The notes under the pieces: model-generated | What the model was told of the DNA's origin: nothing | Databases searched by the model: none | What the model saw: the letters and a program-made list of their open reading frames with translations, nothing else | Made by a program: the position numbers and the translations under genes | Assembly (NCBI RefSeq): GCF_022496765.1 | Contig: NZ_VANV01000014.1 | Location: 62,001-126,000, forward strand | DNA length: 64,000 nucleotides | Reading direction: 5' to 3' | Origin: Acidaminobacter sp. JC074 | GTDB lineage: Bacteria > Bacillota > Clostridia > Peptostreptococcales > Acidaminobacteraceae | Shown here: in pieces, positions 9,340 through 17,225 of the stretch | Numbering within the stretch: the stretch's first letter is position 1 | Layout of the letters: each line of letters starts with the position of its first letter

Positions 9340-9486
9340 TCAAAGTATAATCACTTCACCATAGTAATAGGTATCATTTTTCTTCTTGATTTTTACTTGT
9401 TCACATGGTTTATTAGGTGATATACAATATTCAGTTTTATCTTCTATCGAATCCTTTAGTGCCATGCAATCAAGACAACCTATCAT
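9340..9486 (-). CDS. Small Cys-rich protein of 48 residues
   Basis: This short ORF begins with an ATG preceded at good spacing by AAGGAGAA and ends in TGA. The product starts MIGCLDCMALKDS and has four Cys (positions 4, 7, 21 and 28), the first two as CxxC, then a lysine-rich stretch and a hydrophobic C-terminus. It begins 10 bases after the SHOCT/DUF4097 gene and ends at a terminator hairpin, so it is the last gene of that operon. I do not recognise the family. Metal binding or a redox role is possible from the Cys pattern, but this is inference. It is too short for most gene finders. Confidence 0.65.
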   Translation of the reverse strand: MIGCLDCMALKDSIEDKTEYCISPNKPCEQVKIKKKNDTYYYGEVIIL

Positions 9487-9496
9487 GATTTTCTCC

Positions 9497-10930
9497 TTAA
9501 TACCTGATTAAATGTAAACTTCCAGAAGTAGTTGATGCAGTTACTTTATTGGCATCACTTCCAACCTGACCTCTCATTCTACCTCTCTTTTGAGTACCTA
9601 TGACTGTCATTGGAAAATCACATGTCATAGACCCAGAAACACTTTTTGCCATGACCTCAAACTCTGAATTCTTAGGTAGAACAACATCTAAATCACCTGA
9701 TACTGTTTTAGCTGTCATATCGCCATCTAAGTGTTCGTATTTCATCTGCAGATCGCCAGATACGCTTGAAAACATCATAGAGCCTCTGAATAAGCCTATT
9801 TCACAGTCACCAGATGTTGTCTTCACCAGACTGTTGACTGAATAAACGATATCAGCTGTTACATCCCCTGACACTGAAGTGAATCTAAAGAAATCGCTGT
9901 CTAAGTAGTTTAAGTCTAAATCACCTGATACTGTTTTAACACTTAAACTTTCCTTGTATTTACGTGGTAGTCTAACCAATAGTTCTCTGCCGCCAGATTG
10001 AAAATTGAACATTCTTTTCTTCTTGGCATCAGACTTTTCAGTAATTTTAACTTTCTTTGAGTCCTCTTCAACCACAACTACAAAACGCCCTTCATCTGCT
10101 GGATTGTATTTGATGTAATTAACCAGTATATCATCTCTCTCTTCAGTCACTATATTTACATCTGTTGAAATCACATTAATGGCAACATCTTTCTTACCGT
10201 CACAGTCTATGGAAAACTCTTGGGCTAAGTTGTAATTTCTTACCTCTGTGTCCGGATCCATTTGAAACTCGTCCTCTGAAAACTCTGCTTGGCCTGTTAA
10301 GTCAACTTCATTCAAAACTGAAAATGCTTCATCAACAACATCCTTTGTGATGTTAGCAGTTTCTCTACCGAGTTTAGACATTTCTTCTCCAAATCTTTTG
10401 GCCTCTTTACTAAATGATTTAAGGTCTCCTTTGAAGCTCTTTTTAAGTCCTTCAAATTCTTTTTTCAAGTCATTGTGGAAGATGTTCTTAAAGTCATCAG
10501 TGTAAAATTCCTTCTTAAACTTCTGACCATTGATGTTAACATTAACCTTCACTTTTTCCTTGATTTCTTCTGCCTTGGATCTTATTTCATCCACTTTTTC
10601 ATGAAGTGCCTCTTTAGCATCTTCATCCATATTGTCTGTCACATCATCATAGGCATCTTCAATCTCTTCAACCATTTCATCAATTTCTTCTTCAAGGTCC
10701 TCAACAATTTCCTCAAGTTCCTCAGATAATTCTTCTAAAGCTTCCGCCCTATCTTCTTCAGCACTTTCGAGGGCTTCATTTATATTTTCTTGTATGCTTT
10801 CTTTAGATGCCTCTGAAAGCACCGTTGAACTTTCAAGTTTTTCCAAAGCATTTAATAATTTTAGACCTTCATCGACTGATATGGTCTTTTTTTCGACCAT
10901 CTCAAGTATCTTCATCTTTTCACTAGACAT
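9497..10930 (-). CDS. Cytoplasmic SHOCT-like/DUF4097 repeat protein (YvlB/LiaX-like)
   Basis: The 477-residue protein has no signal peptide. Residues 1-35 resemble the SHOCT-like domain found in YvlB/LiaX-type proteins (KMKILEMVEKKTISVDEGLKLL). A very acidic predicted coiled coil follows (about 45-130) and then an amphipathic Lys-rich region. The C-terminal half has about seven SGD repeats, TVSGDLDLNY and similar, as in DUF4097. The same SHOCT-like module ends the DUF2089 regulator encoded 10 bases upstream, which suggests that the two proteins interact. In other Firmicutes, relatives act in the response to envelope-active antibiotics; a similar role here is inference. AGGAGGTTGGT precedes the ATG. 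Confidence 0.82.
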   Translation of the reverse strand: MSSEKMKILEMVEKKTISVDEGLKLLNALEKLESSTVLSEASKESIQENINEALESAEEDRAEALEELSEELEEIVEDLEEEIDEMVEEIEDAYDDVTDNMDEDAKEALHEKVDEIRSKAEEIKEKVKVNVNINGQKFKKEFYTDDFKNIFHNDLKKEFEGLKKSFKGDLKSFSKEAKRFGEEMSKLGRETANITKDVVDEAFSVLNEVDLTGQAEFSEDEFQMDPDTEVRNYNLAQEFSIDCDGKKDVAINVISTDVNIVTEERDDILVNYIKYNPADEGRFVVVVEEDSKKVKITEKSDAKKKRMFNFQSGGRELLVRLPRKYKESLSVKTVSGDLDLNYLDSDFFRFTSVSGDVTADIVYSVNSLVKTTSGDCEIGLFRGSMMFSSVSGDLQMKYEHLDGDMTAKTVSGDLDVVLPKNSEFEVMAKSVSGSMTCDFPMTVIGTQKRGRMRGQVGSDANKVTASTTSGSLHLIRY

Positions 10931-10939
10931 ACCAACCTC

Positions 10940-11308
10940 CTATAAATCTTTGATCATTCTCATGGCTTCTTCTGATGTCATTTCGCCATTTGAAAGTTTC
11001 TCAAGTATTTCCTCTTTACTCAACTTCTTTTCTTCTGCTTGCTGTCCATAACCCAAAGCTTCAATAACCTGCTCCAAGTTTTTCTTAACAGTCGGATAAG
11101 ATATCCCTAAATCTTTTTCAATTTCCTTGATATTCCCACGATTCTTCACAAATATTTCAATAAAATACTTTTCTTCTTTAGACAAGTAATTAAACTTATC
11201 TAGCTTAAATTCACCTTTTATACTTGTATGACAGTCCGGACAATGTAATTCTGTAACATCTAAGTGTGATGAACAAACTGGGCAAGTACCTAAAACATTT
11301 CTTTTCAT
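10940..11308 (-). CDS. DUF2089-family zinc-ribbon/HTH regulator
   Basis: The 122-residue protein has an N-terminal zinc ribbon (Cys9, Cys12, Cys23, Cys26), then a helix-turn-helix region (residues about 55-85, GISYPTVKKNLEQVIEALG) typical of DUF2089. It ends with a SHOCT-like helix pair (LSKEEILEKLSNGEMTSEEAMRMIKDL spans the last 30 residues). It is the first gene of an operon with the SHOCT/DUF4097 protein and the small Cys-rich protein, behind a clear promoter. It is probably an autoregulatory DNA-binding protein whose activity is tuned through the shared SHOCT-like module; the second statement is inference. Confidence 0.85.
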   Translation of the reverse strand: MKRNVLGTCPVCSSHLDVTELHCPDCHTSIKGEFKLDKFNYLSKEEKYFIEIFVKNRGNIKEIEKDLGISYPTVKKNLEQVIEALGYGQQAEEKKLSKEEILEKLSNGEMTSEEAMRMIKDL

Positions 11309-11337
11309 TTTTCCTCCTTATGTCTTATCTTAAGTTC

Positions 11338-11366
11338 AATATACACCCAAAAAAAGTTTAAGTCAA
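11338..11366 (-). promoter_or_regulatory. Promoter of the DUF2089 operon
   Basis: On the minus strand, TTGACT (11361-11366) and TATATT (11338-11343) are 17 bases apart and lie about 30 bases before the DUF2089 start codon. The surrounding 130 bases are extremely AT-rich. Confidence 0.65.
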
Positions 11367-11451
11367 TACCAAAATTAATATTTTTAATTATAAACTAAAT
11401 AATATTAATATATACATTAAAATAATTAATTTTAAGTCAAAAACTAAAAAA

Positions 11452-11479
11452 AAGACCAAAATCCTAAGATTTTGATCTT
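11452..11479 (-). terminator. Terminator of the nucleoside transporter operon
   Basis: A stem of about 11 bp (11452-11462 with 11469-11479, one G-U pair on the minus strand) is followed by a run of T on the minus strand. It lies just after the nupQ-like stop codon. Confidence 0.75.
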
Positions 11480-11486
11480 AAATACT

Positions 11487-12458
11487 TTATCTTTTACCTG
11501 CATCGTAGCTTTCACCAGCTGCTTTTGGACCAACTGCGTTCTTACTGAATAGTAATAATGCTACTAATGTTAATACGTATGGTAACGCTTTGTAAAGTTC
11601 TTGTGGAAGTGCTAATGCCTTTAAGCTGTCATTAACAGAAGCCATAGTTGACATTGTTCTCATAAAACCAAAGAAGAACGAAGCACCAACAACTCTCCAA
11701 GGCTTCCACTGACCGAAGATTAATGTAGCTAAGGCCAAGAAACCTAAACCATCAACGGCACCAGTAAACTCACCCTTGTAAGTTAATACTAGAATTGCAC
11801 CACCTAGACCTGCGAATACACCAGAGAAGAATACACCAATGTATCTCATTCTGATAACGTTGATACCCATAGAAGCTGAAGCTTGAGGGAATTCACCACA
11901 TGATCTTAAACGTAAACCGAATGGCGTCTTATAAAGTACAAACCATACGATTAATACTATGAACAGTACCAAGTAAGTTGTCATATACATTTTAGTAAAG
12001 AACAAAGGTCCTATTAAAGGAATCTTACTTAATACAGGGAAGTCAAATCTTTCAACACCTGATAATACACCTAATCTTTCAGAACCTGTTAATAATTCTG
12101 ACATGAATAATGCAAATGCAGCAGCAAGCATATTGATTGCTGTACCAGAGATAATCTGATTAGCATTAAGAGAAATACTCGCATAAGCATGTAGCAGTGC
12201 AAATATACCACCTGCTAGGGCAGCAGCTAATAAAGCTGATGACACCATGCCGAAGGAAACACCTTGACCAGGGTCTAAGTTTTGAGTGTATAAGTGAATG
12301 ACATAAGCACCTACAAAAGTACCGATGATCATTAAACCTTCAAGACCAATGTTAACTACACCAGATCTTTCTGAAATCAAACCACCAATAGCTGTTATAA
12401 GAATCGGTGCTGTAAATGCTAGTGCATATGGGAATATTTGATATAAGAACTCTAACAT
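11487..12458 (-). CDS. nupQ: BMP-family nucleoside ABC transporter permease (NupQ-like)
   Basis: The 323-residue integral membrane protein belongs to the branched-chain-transport-like permease family (BPD_transp_2). The conserved sequence ITAIGGLISERSGVVNIGLEGLMIIG lies near the N-terminus, and MGINVIRMRYIGVFFSGVFAGLGGA forms the coupling region. It is the second permease of a nupO-nupP-nupQ set whose binding protein is encoded upstream. The start codon shares one base with the stop of nupP (TAATG). The likely substrate is a nucleoside, as for B. subtilis NupNOPQ; purine selectivity cannot be read from sequence. Confidence 0.88.
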   Translation of the reverse strand: MLEFLYQIFPYALAFTAPILITAIGGLISERSGVVNIGLEGLMIIGTFVGAYVIHLYTQNLDPGQGVSFGMVSSALLAAALAGGIFALLHAYASISLNANQIISGTAINMLAAAFALFMSELLTGSERLGVLSGVERFDFPVLSKIPLIGPLFFTKMYMTTYLVLFIVLIVWFVLYKTPFGLRLRSCGEFPQASASMGINVIRMRYIGVFFSGVFAGLGGAILVLTYKGEFTGAVDGLGFLALATLIFGQWKPWRVVGASFFFGFMRTMSTMASVNDSLKALALPQELYKALPYVLTLVALLLFSKNAVGPKAAGESYDAGKR

Positions 12459-13564
12459 TATTTAGCACCTCCTTTTTTCTTACTTGAAACCAGTTTTTTA
12501 ATCATCTTCTTGAACATCTCAGATGTTGCAGAGAAGTAAATAATAACTGAAATAATCATTGGAACCAACTGGTTCGGTACATTGTTAACTAAGTTTGCCT
12601 TAACTGAACCAGCACCAACCTTGAAGAATGCAAGAAGCAATGATGATAATACGATACCTATAGCAGAGTTAAGACCTAATAAAGCAACAACGATACCATC
12701 GAAACCATAAGTTGGCAACTTACCAATTGCAATATGATCTGTATTACCTAAGTAGAATGTAACACCTGCTAAACCAGCGATACCACCTGAAATCATTAAT
12801 GCATGTAGAATTCTAGTGTTTACCTTGATACCTGCGTATTCAGAAGCATCTTTGTTATAACCTACGGCCTTTAGTTCATAACCAAATGTCGTTCTATTTA
12901 AAATAAATGCATAGATTACTGCAACAATTAGGGCAATAAATAAACCCATATTGACATTTGATCTATCAAATAAAGCTGTTAACCAATCCATTCTTAAAGT
13001 AGCTGTAGGTAAAACCTTCATAGATTCAGTATCGAAGTGATCTGACTGAATGAAGTTTCTTACAACATAACTTACTGTCTCTAAGGCTATATAGTTCATC
13101 ATGATGGTTGTAACAACCTCATTAACCTTATATTTAGCCTTTAGTATTGCAGGCACAAAGGCCCATAAAGCACCAGCGATAGCTGCAACAACAATTACCA
13201 TAGGTACATGAATAAGTCTTGGGATTGATTCAAATTGAGTACCTACTACTGTAGCAGCAAGACCACCAACTAACATCTGACCAGATACACCAATGTTGAA
13301 GATACCTGTTCTGAATGAGAATGCTACTGCTAAACCTGCTAACATTAGAGGTGTCGCTACTAGAAGTAAATTACCAATCTTTTTCCAGTTAGTAATTTCC
13401 CAGTTCTTGATGCCTGTAGCACCCTGGAATAAGTATTTAAAACCTTCTGCTGGACTGTTCTTAGTAAATAAGATTAATAGAACACCAACAATTAAACCGA
13501 ACAAAATAGCAGCAAATGGGGCTATACGTTCTAAAGTTTTTTCTTTCTTTAACCATTCTCTCAC
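12458..13564 (-). CDS. nupP: BMP-family nucleoside ABC transporter permease (NupP-like), GTG start
   Basis: The 368-residue membrane protein is the larger permease of the set. It shows FRTGIFNIGVSGQMLVGGLAA, NEVVTTIMMNYIAL and AVGYNKDASEYAGIKV, all family signatures. Its start is GTG overlapping the stop of the ATPase gene by one base (TAGTG), and its stop overlaps the start of the next permease in the same way. The three genes are therefore probably translated together. Confidence 0.88.
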   Translation of the reverse strand: MREWLKKEKTLERIAPFAAILFGLIVGVLLILFTKNSPAEGFKYLFQGATGIKNWEITNWKKIGNLLLVATPLMLAGLAVAFSFRTGIFNIGVSGQMLVGGLAATVVGTQFESIPRLIHVPMVIVVAAIAGALWAFVPAILKAKYKVNEVVTTIMMNYIALETVSYVVRNFIQSDHFDTESMKVLPTATLRMDWLTALFDRSNVNMGLFIALIVAVIYAFILNRTTFGYELKAVGYNKDASEYAGIKVNTRILHALMISGGIAGLAGVTFYLGNTDHIAIGKLPTYGFDGIVVALLGLNSAIGIVLSSLLLAFFKVGAGSVKANLVNNVPNQLVPMIISVIIYFSATSEMFKKMIKKLVSSKKKGGAK

Positions 13565-15090
13565 TATTTGTCACCTGCCTTTTTAGAACCAGTCATCATA
13601 AGACCTAATTCATTTTCGTTTGTATCTTTAGAGTAAACTGTATCCATGATTTCACCTTCGTACATAACGGCAATTCTATCAGATACATCTAATACTTCAT
13701 CTAATTCAAGAGATACTAAAAGTACTGCTTTACCAGAATCTCTTTCTCTAATTAATTCTTTATGAATATACTCAATCGCACCTACGTCTAGACCTCTAGT
13801 AGGCTGAACAGCGATTAATAAATCAGGACTTCTGTTGATTTCACGAGCGATGATCGCCTTCTGTTGGTTACCACCAGACATCGATCTTGCTGTTGTCTCA
13901 GAACCCTTACCTGATCTAACATCAAATCTTTCAATAAGCTCGTCAGATAACTTTCTAACCTCACCTCTGTTGATGATACCATTTTTAGATAATGGTTCCA
14001 TGTAGTAAGTTTGAAGTGCCATATTTTCTTCAACTGAATACTCAAGTACAAGACCATGTTTATGTCTATCTTCAGGAATATGACCTATACCTGCTTCAGT
14101 TCTCTTTCTAATAGAAAGATTCTGAATTTCATTATTATTAAGCGTTATCTTACCTGATGTCAGTTTCTCTAAACCAGTAATTAGTTCTACTAGTTCTGTT
14201 TGTCCGTTACCTTCGATACCAGCTACACAGAAAATTTCACCAGCCTTAACTTCAAATGATACATTGTTTATGATAGGCTTATCCGTTTCACCTTGTAACA
14301 TGATGTTCTCAACTTTTAAAACTGTCTGCTTTGGTTTAGCTTCTGTTTTTTCAACTGTAAAGTTAACGTTTCTACCAACCATCATTTCAGCCATTTTCAA
14401 TGTGTCTGTCTCAGCAACATTAACTGTACCGATATAACGACCTTTTTGTAAAACAGAACATTCATCAGCAACTTGTTTGATCTCTGCAAGCTTATGAGTG
14501 ATAAGAAGAATAGACTTACCTTTTTTAATAAGACCCTTCATGATATTCAATAGTTCTTCAATTTCCTGCGGTGTTAATACAGCAGTAGGCTCATCAAAGA
14601 TTAATACCTCGGCATCTCTATATAACATTTTCAAAATCTCAACTCTCTGTTGCATACCAACAGAAATATCTTTGATTTTAGCATAAGGATCAACTTTTAA
14701 TCCGTATTGCTCACTGATTCTTGATACTTTCTCAGCTGCTGAAGCAATATCGATTGTACCAAACTTCGTTGTAGGCTCTGAACCTAGTATGATGTTTTCT
14801 ACAACTGTAAAGTCTTCCACAAGCTTAAAGTGCTGATGCACCATACCAATACCTAAGTCATTCGCAATATTTGGATTAGTGATTTTAACATCTTTACCAC
14901 GAACTCTAATCTTTCCTTCCTCTGGTTGGTATAACCCGAAAAGAATACTCATTAGAGTAGATTTTCCAGCACCATTTTCACCTAAAACAGCATGGATTGT
15001 TTGTGGTTTTAGTTTTAATGTGACATTATCATTTGCTTTGATACCTGGAAATTCTTTTGTTATATTGAGAAGCTCAATAATATAATCCAT
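13564..15090 (-). CDS. nupO: BMP-family nucleoside ABC transporter ATPase with two ABC domains (NupO-like)
   Basis: I start the gene at the ATG at 15090, which follows AAGGAGGGAAAGA; the longer frame has no comparable ribosome site. The 508-residue protein has two fused ABC domains. The first has a normal Walker A (GENGAGKST), an ABC signature (ISVGMQQRVEILKMLY) and a Walker B (EVLIFDEPTAVL). The second has a degenerate P-loop (GIEGNGQTE) and the signature MSGGNQQKAIIAREI, as in sugar and nucleoside importers of this type. It is encoded after the binding protein and before the two permeases. Confidence 0.9.
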   Translation of the reverse strand: MDYIIELLNITKEFPGIKANDNVTLKLKPQTIHAVLGENGAGKSTLMSILFGLYQPEEGKIRVRGKDVKITNPNIANDLGIGMVHQHFKLVEDFTVVENIILGSEPTTKFGTIDIASAAEKVSRISEQYGLKVDPYAKIKDISVGMQQRVEILKMLYRDAEVLIFDEPTAVLTPQEIEELLNIMKGLIKKGKSILLITHKLAEIKQVADECSVLQKGRYIGTVNVAETDTLKMAEMMVGRNVNFTVEKTEAKPKQTVLKVENIMLQGETDKPIINNVSFEVKAGEIFCVAGIEGNGQTELVELITGLEKLTSGKITLNNNEIQNLSIRKRTEAGIGHIPEDRHKHGLVLEYSVEENMALQTYYMEPLSKNGIINRGEVRKLSDELIERFDVRSGKGSETTARSMSGGNQQKAIIAREINRSPDLLIAVQPTRGLDVGAIEYIHKELIRERDSGKAVLLVSLELDEVLDVSDRIAVMYEGEIMDTVYSKDTNENELGLMMTGSKKAGDK

Positions 15091-15310
15091 TCTTTCCCTC
15101 CTTTTCCTCAATAACAACTGTAACCGATTACAATATAGTTGCTAGGTAACAAAAAATATCTGTATATTTTCAATTCATACTTGAATAAACTTATACCCGA
15201 TTTACAATATAATAACCTGATATTATCAGGTATTTTACTTTTATTCAGTTTGTCTCTCAACCATTATTGTTACTGGTGTACTTAATTATTATACAATAAA
15301 ATTACTTCAT
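15091..15310. other. Gap between the transporter ATPase and its binding-protein gene
   Basis: No gene is visible here. The gap holds two near-copies of the motif CCGATTTACAATATA (15121-15137 and 15194-15211, the first lacking one T) and a small hairpin near 15212-15232. A separate promoter for nupO, or partial read-through from the binding-protein gene, could lie in this stretch. Confidence 0.4.
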
Positions 15311-15315
15311 AAGAA

Positions 15316-15345
15316 AAGTCACTAAGTACTAATACTTAGTGACTT
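15316..15345 (-). terminator. Terminator or attenuator after the binding-protein gene
   Basis: A perfect 13-bp stem (15316-15328 with 15333-15345) has a four-base loop. TTTTCTTATG follows on the minus strand. Partial termination here would make the binding protein more abundant than the ATPase and permeases, a common arrangement for ABC importers. Confidence 0.75.
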
Positions 15346-15355
15346 ATAAAATTTC

Positions 15356-16582
15356 TTAGTATACTACGCCATCTGGAGTAGTGTAACCATTAGCATTTAA
15401 GAACTCGCCTAAAGCTTCAGCAGTATCTGGAGCAACGATTGAACCATCGATTAAACCAGCTAATACTTCGTCAGTCTTAGCAACTGTATCTGCTTGTAAG
15501 TTAGGATTCTCAGCTGGAAGACCAACACCGCCTTCTTTAGCAGTTAATGAAATAGTTTGACCACCTGGGAAGTTTCCTTCTAAGTGAGCTTTGATGTAGT
15601 CGTAAGCAGCAACATCAATCTTCTTCATAGCTGAAGTTAAGATTACTGATGTACCATCTTCGATCATACCATCTGCATATTGATCTACGTCAACACCAAC
15701 GATCCATACTTTTTCGTCGTTAGTTTTTCTTGTCTTAGCTTCGTTGATAGCACCAACACCAACACCACCTGCAGCAGCATGGATTACGTCAACGCCTTTA
15801 TCGAACATTGAAGCAGCGATTTGCTGACCAGCATCTACTTCATGGAAAGTACCTTGGTAGATATAATCAACAACTTGTACGTTTGTGCCATAGTTAGCAT
15901 TAGCATAAGCAACACCTGCAGTGAAACCCCAACCAAACTTTTGTACTGGAGGAATTTCCATACCACCGATGAAACCAGCTTTACCAGTCTCAGACTCTAA
16001 AGCAGCAGCAACACCTGCTAAGAAACCAGCTTCGTGCTCAGCAAAGAATACTGATACAACGTTGTTTTCTTGTCTGAACTCTGAGTAGTCACCAGAGTGT
16101 GGTGTACCATCGATTAATACAAAGTTAGTATCTGGATACTCATCTTGAGCGATGAAGATTGCTTCTTCAAACTTGAAACCTGGTGTGATAATGATCTCGT
16201 GCTCAGAATCAACTAAGTTACCAATTTCAGTTAAGTAATCATCTGTAGTTTCGCCACCTGGTTGTAAGTACTTCTCAGCAATACCAAACTCGTCTACTGC
16301 TAATAAAATACCTTCCCAAGTACCTTGGTTGAATGACTTATCAGTAATAGTACCTGAGTCAGTTACCATACCTACTTTTGTGCCTGCATAATCATTTGCT
16401 GGCTCAGTTGCTTCTTCTGTTTCTGTTTCAGTTTCAGTTTCTGTCTCTGTAGCAGTTTCTGTCTCTGTAGCAGTTTCAGTACCAGCATTGTCGTTTGCTG
16501 CGTTGTTAGAACCACCACAAGCTACGAAACTTGCAGCTACTAATAACACAACTAATAGCATAGCTATTGTTCTTTTTAACAT
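15356..16582 (-). CDS. nupN: BMP-family substrate-binding lipoprotein (nucleoside importer)
   Basis: The ATG at 16582 follows GGGGAGGAAC and opens a lipoprotein signal peptide (lipobox FVAC); the longer frame adds 15 residues without signal character. After a Thr/Glu-repeat linker (about residues 30-62) comes the BMP/PnrA-like domain: VGMVTDSGTITDKSFNQGTWEGI, FVLIDGTPHSG and AGFIGGMEIPPVQKFGWGF are family-typical. It captures the substrate outside the membrane for the NupOPQ-like machinery. The linker is coded by 6- and 18-base DNA repeats that could change length in frame. A short hairpin (16629-16642) lies in its leader. Confidence 0.9.
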   Translation of the reverse strand: MLKRTIAMLLVVLLVAASFVACGGSNNAANDNAGTETATETETATETETETETETEEATEPANDYAGTKVGMVTDSGTITDKSFNQGTWEGILLAVDEFGIAEKYLQPGGETTDDYLTEIGNLVDSEHEIIITPGFKFEEAIFIAQDEYPDTNFVLIDGTPHSGDYSEFRQENNVVSVFFAEHEAGFLAGVAAALESETGKAGFIGGMEIPPVQKFGWGFTAGVAYANANYGTNVQVVDYIYQGTFHEVDAGQQIAASMFDKGVDVIHAAAGGVGVGAINEAKTRKTNDEKVWIVGVDVDQYADGMIEDGTSVILTSAMKKIDVAAYDYIKAHLEGNFPGGQTISLTAKEGGVGLPAENPNLQADTVAKTDEVLAGLIDGSIVAPDTAEALGEFLNANGYTTPDGVVY

Positions 16583-16628
16583 GTTAGTTCCTCCCCTAAT
16601 TTCTTTTATATTACTCATGTAATACAAT

Positions 16629-16642
16629 GCGACTAATGTCGC
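16629..16642 (-). repeat. Small hairpin in the leader of the binding-protein gene
   Basis: GCGAC and GTCGC flank a four-base loop about 45 bases before the start codon. It is too short to name; it could stabilise the message or mark an operator. Confidence 0.4.
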
Positions 16643-17141
16643 AAATTAACCATACACTTTATTGTGCTTCATTTTACAAAAAAACACAATATAATTTATA
16701 TACAAATATATACTAATATTTTCTGTGAAAATGTCACACACACCGCTAAAATTAACGGAATATTCCCACAGACTATTTGAAGATACTAAGAAAAACGATT
16801 TCCCAATACTCAAAAATAAATCCGTGAAAATAATATCACCATTTTTTAATGATTTTGTTTTCAAAGTGCATTAAAAAGTTACAAGAACTTCTTCTTGTGA
16901 ATCAAAACCTTAACAATTTCAAGATATACTCCTGATTAAGGTACAAAAGTATTCTAGAAGAAATAAGGACATTTGTCCACATGCATAGTCATACCCATTT
17001 TCTTTTTTGTTAAACATACACAAAGGTTTTTTAGGCATTTCTAAGCAAATGTTTATAAATGTTATATGTGCTAAAAGTGTCTCAGATTTTTCAACTTTTC
17101 TGACGACTGAAACAGGGTCGTTTCAAGGCCTACAAACAAAG
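16643..17141. other. Intergenic region without recognisable genes
   Basis: This stretch of about 500 bases between the binding-protein gene and the grd terminator is AT-rich. I see a perfect 7-bp hairpin (16881-16898) with a T-rich tract on the minus strand and a short inverted repeat GGACATTTGTCC (16967-16978). No purine riboswitch signature is visible. The minus-strand frame 16646-16864 lacks a ribosome site and known features, and I do not accept it as a gene. The promoter of the binding-protein gene should lie here. Confidence 0.4.
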
Positions 17142-17169
17142 TAAAGCCCTTTCGTTAGAAAGGGCCTTA
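17142..17169 (-). terminator. Terminator of the glycine reductase operon
   Basis: A stem of about 12 bp (17142-17153 with 17158-17169) is complete only on the minus strand, where one position is a G-U pair. It lies after grdD; the following T tract is weak. Confidence 0.6.
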
Positions 17170-17225
17170 CAAAGTATTTGCTTATTATAGGGACATATAT
17201 TAAGGGCTTATCCCTAAAAAACTAA

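Noticed and set aside
11380-11450. Extremely AT-rich stretch as a possible origin or attachment site
   Set aside because: It has no DnaA-box cluster or direct repeats, and is adequately explained as an upstream promoter region and terminator flank.
15200-15232. Hairpin with T-rich tract in the plus direction before nupO
   Set aside because: No plus-strand transcript is expected here; on the minus strand no T run follows, so I do not call a terminator.
16646-16864. 72-codon minus-strand frame upstream of the binding-protein gene
   Set aside because: No ribosome site, unlikely composition, and position inside a presumed promoter region.
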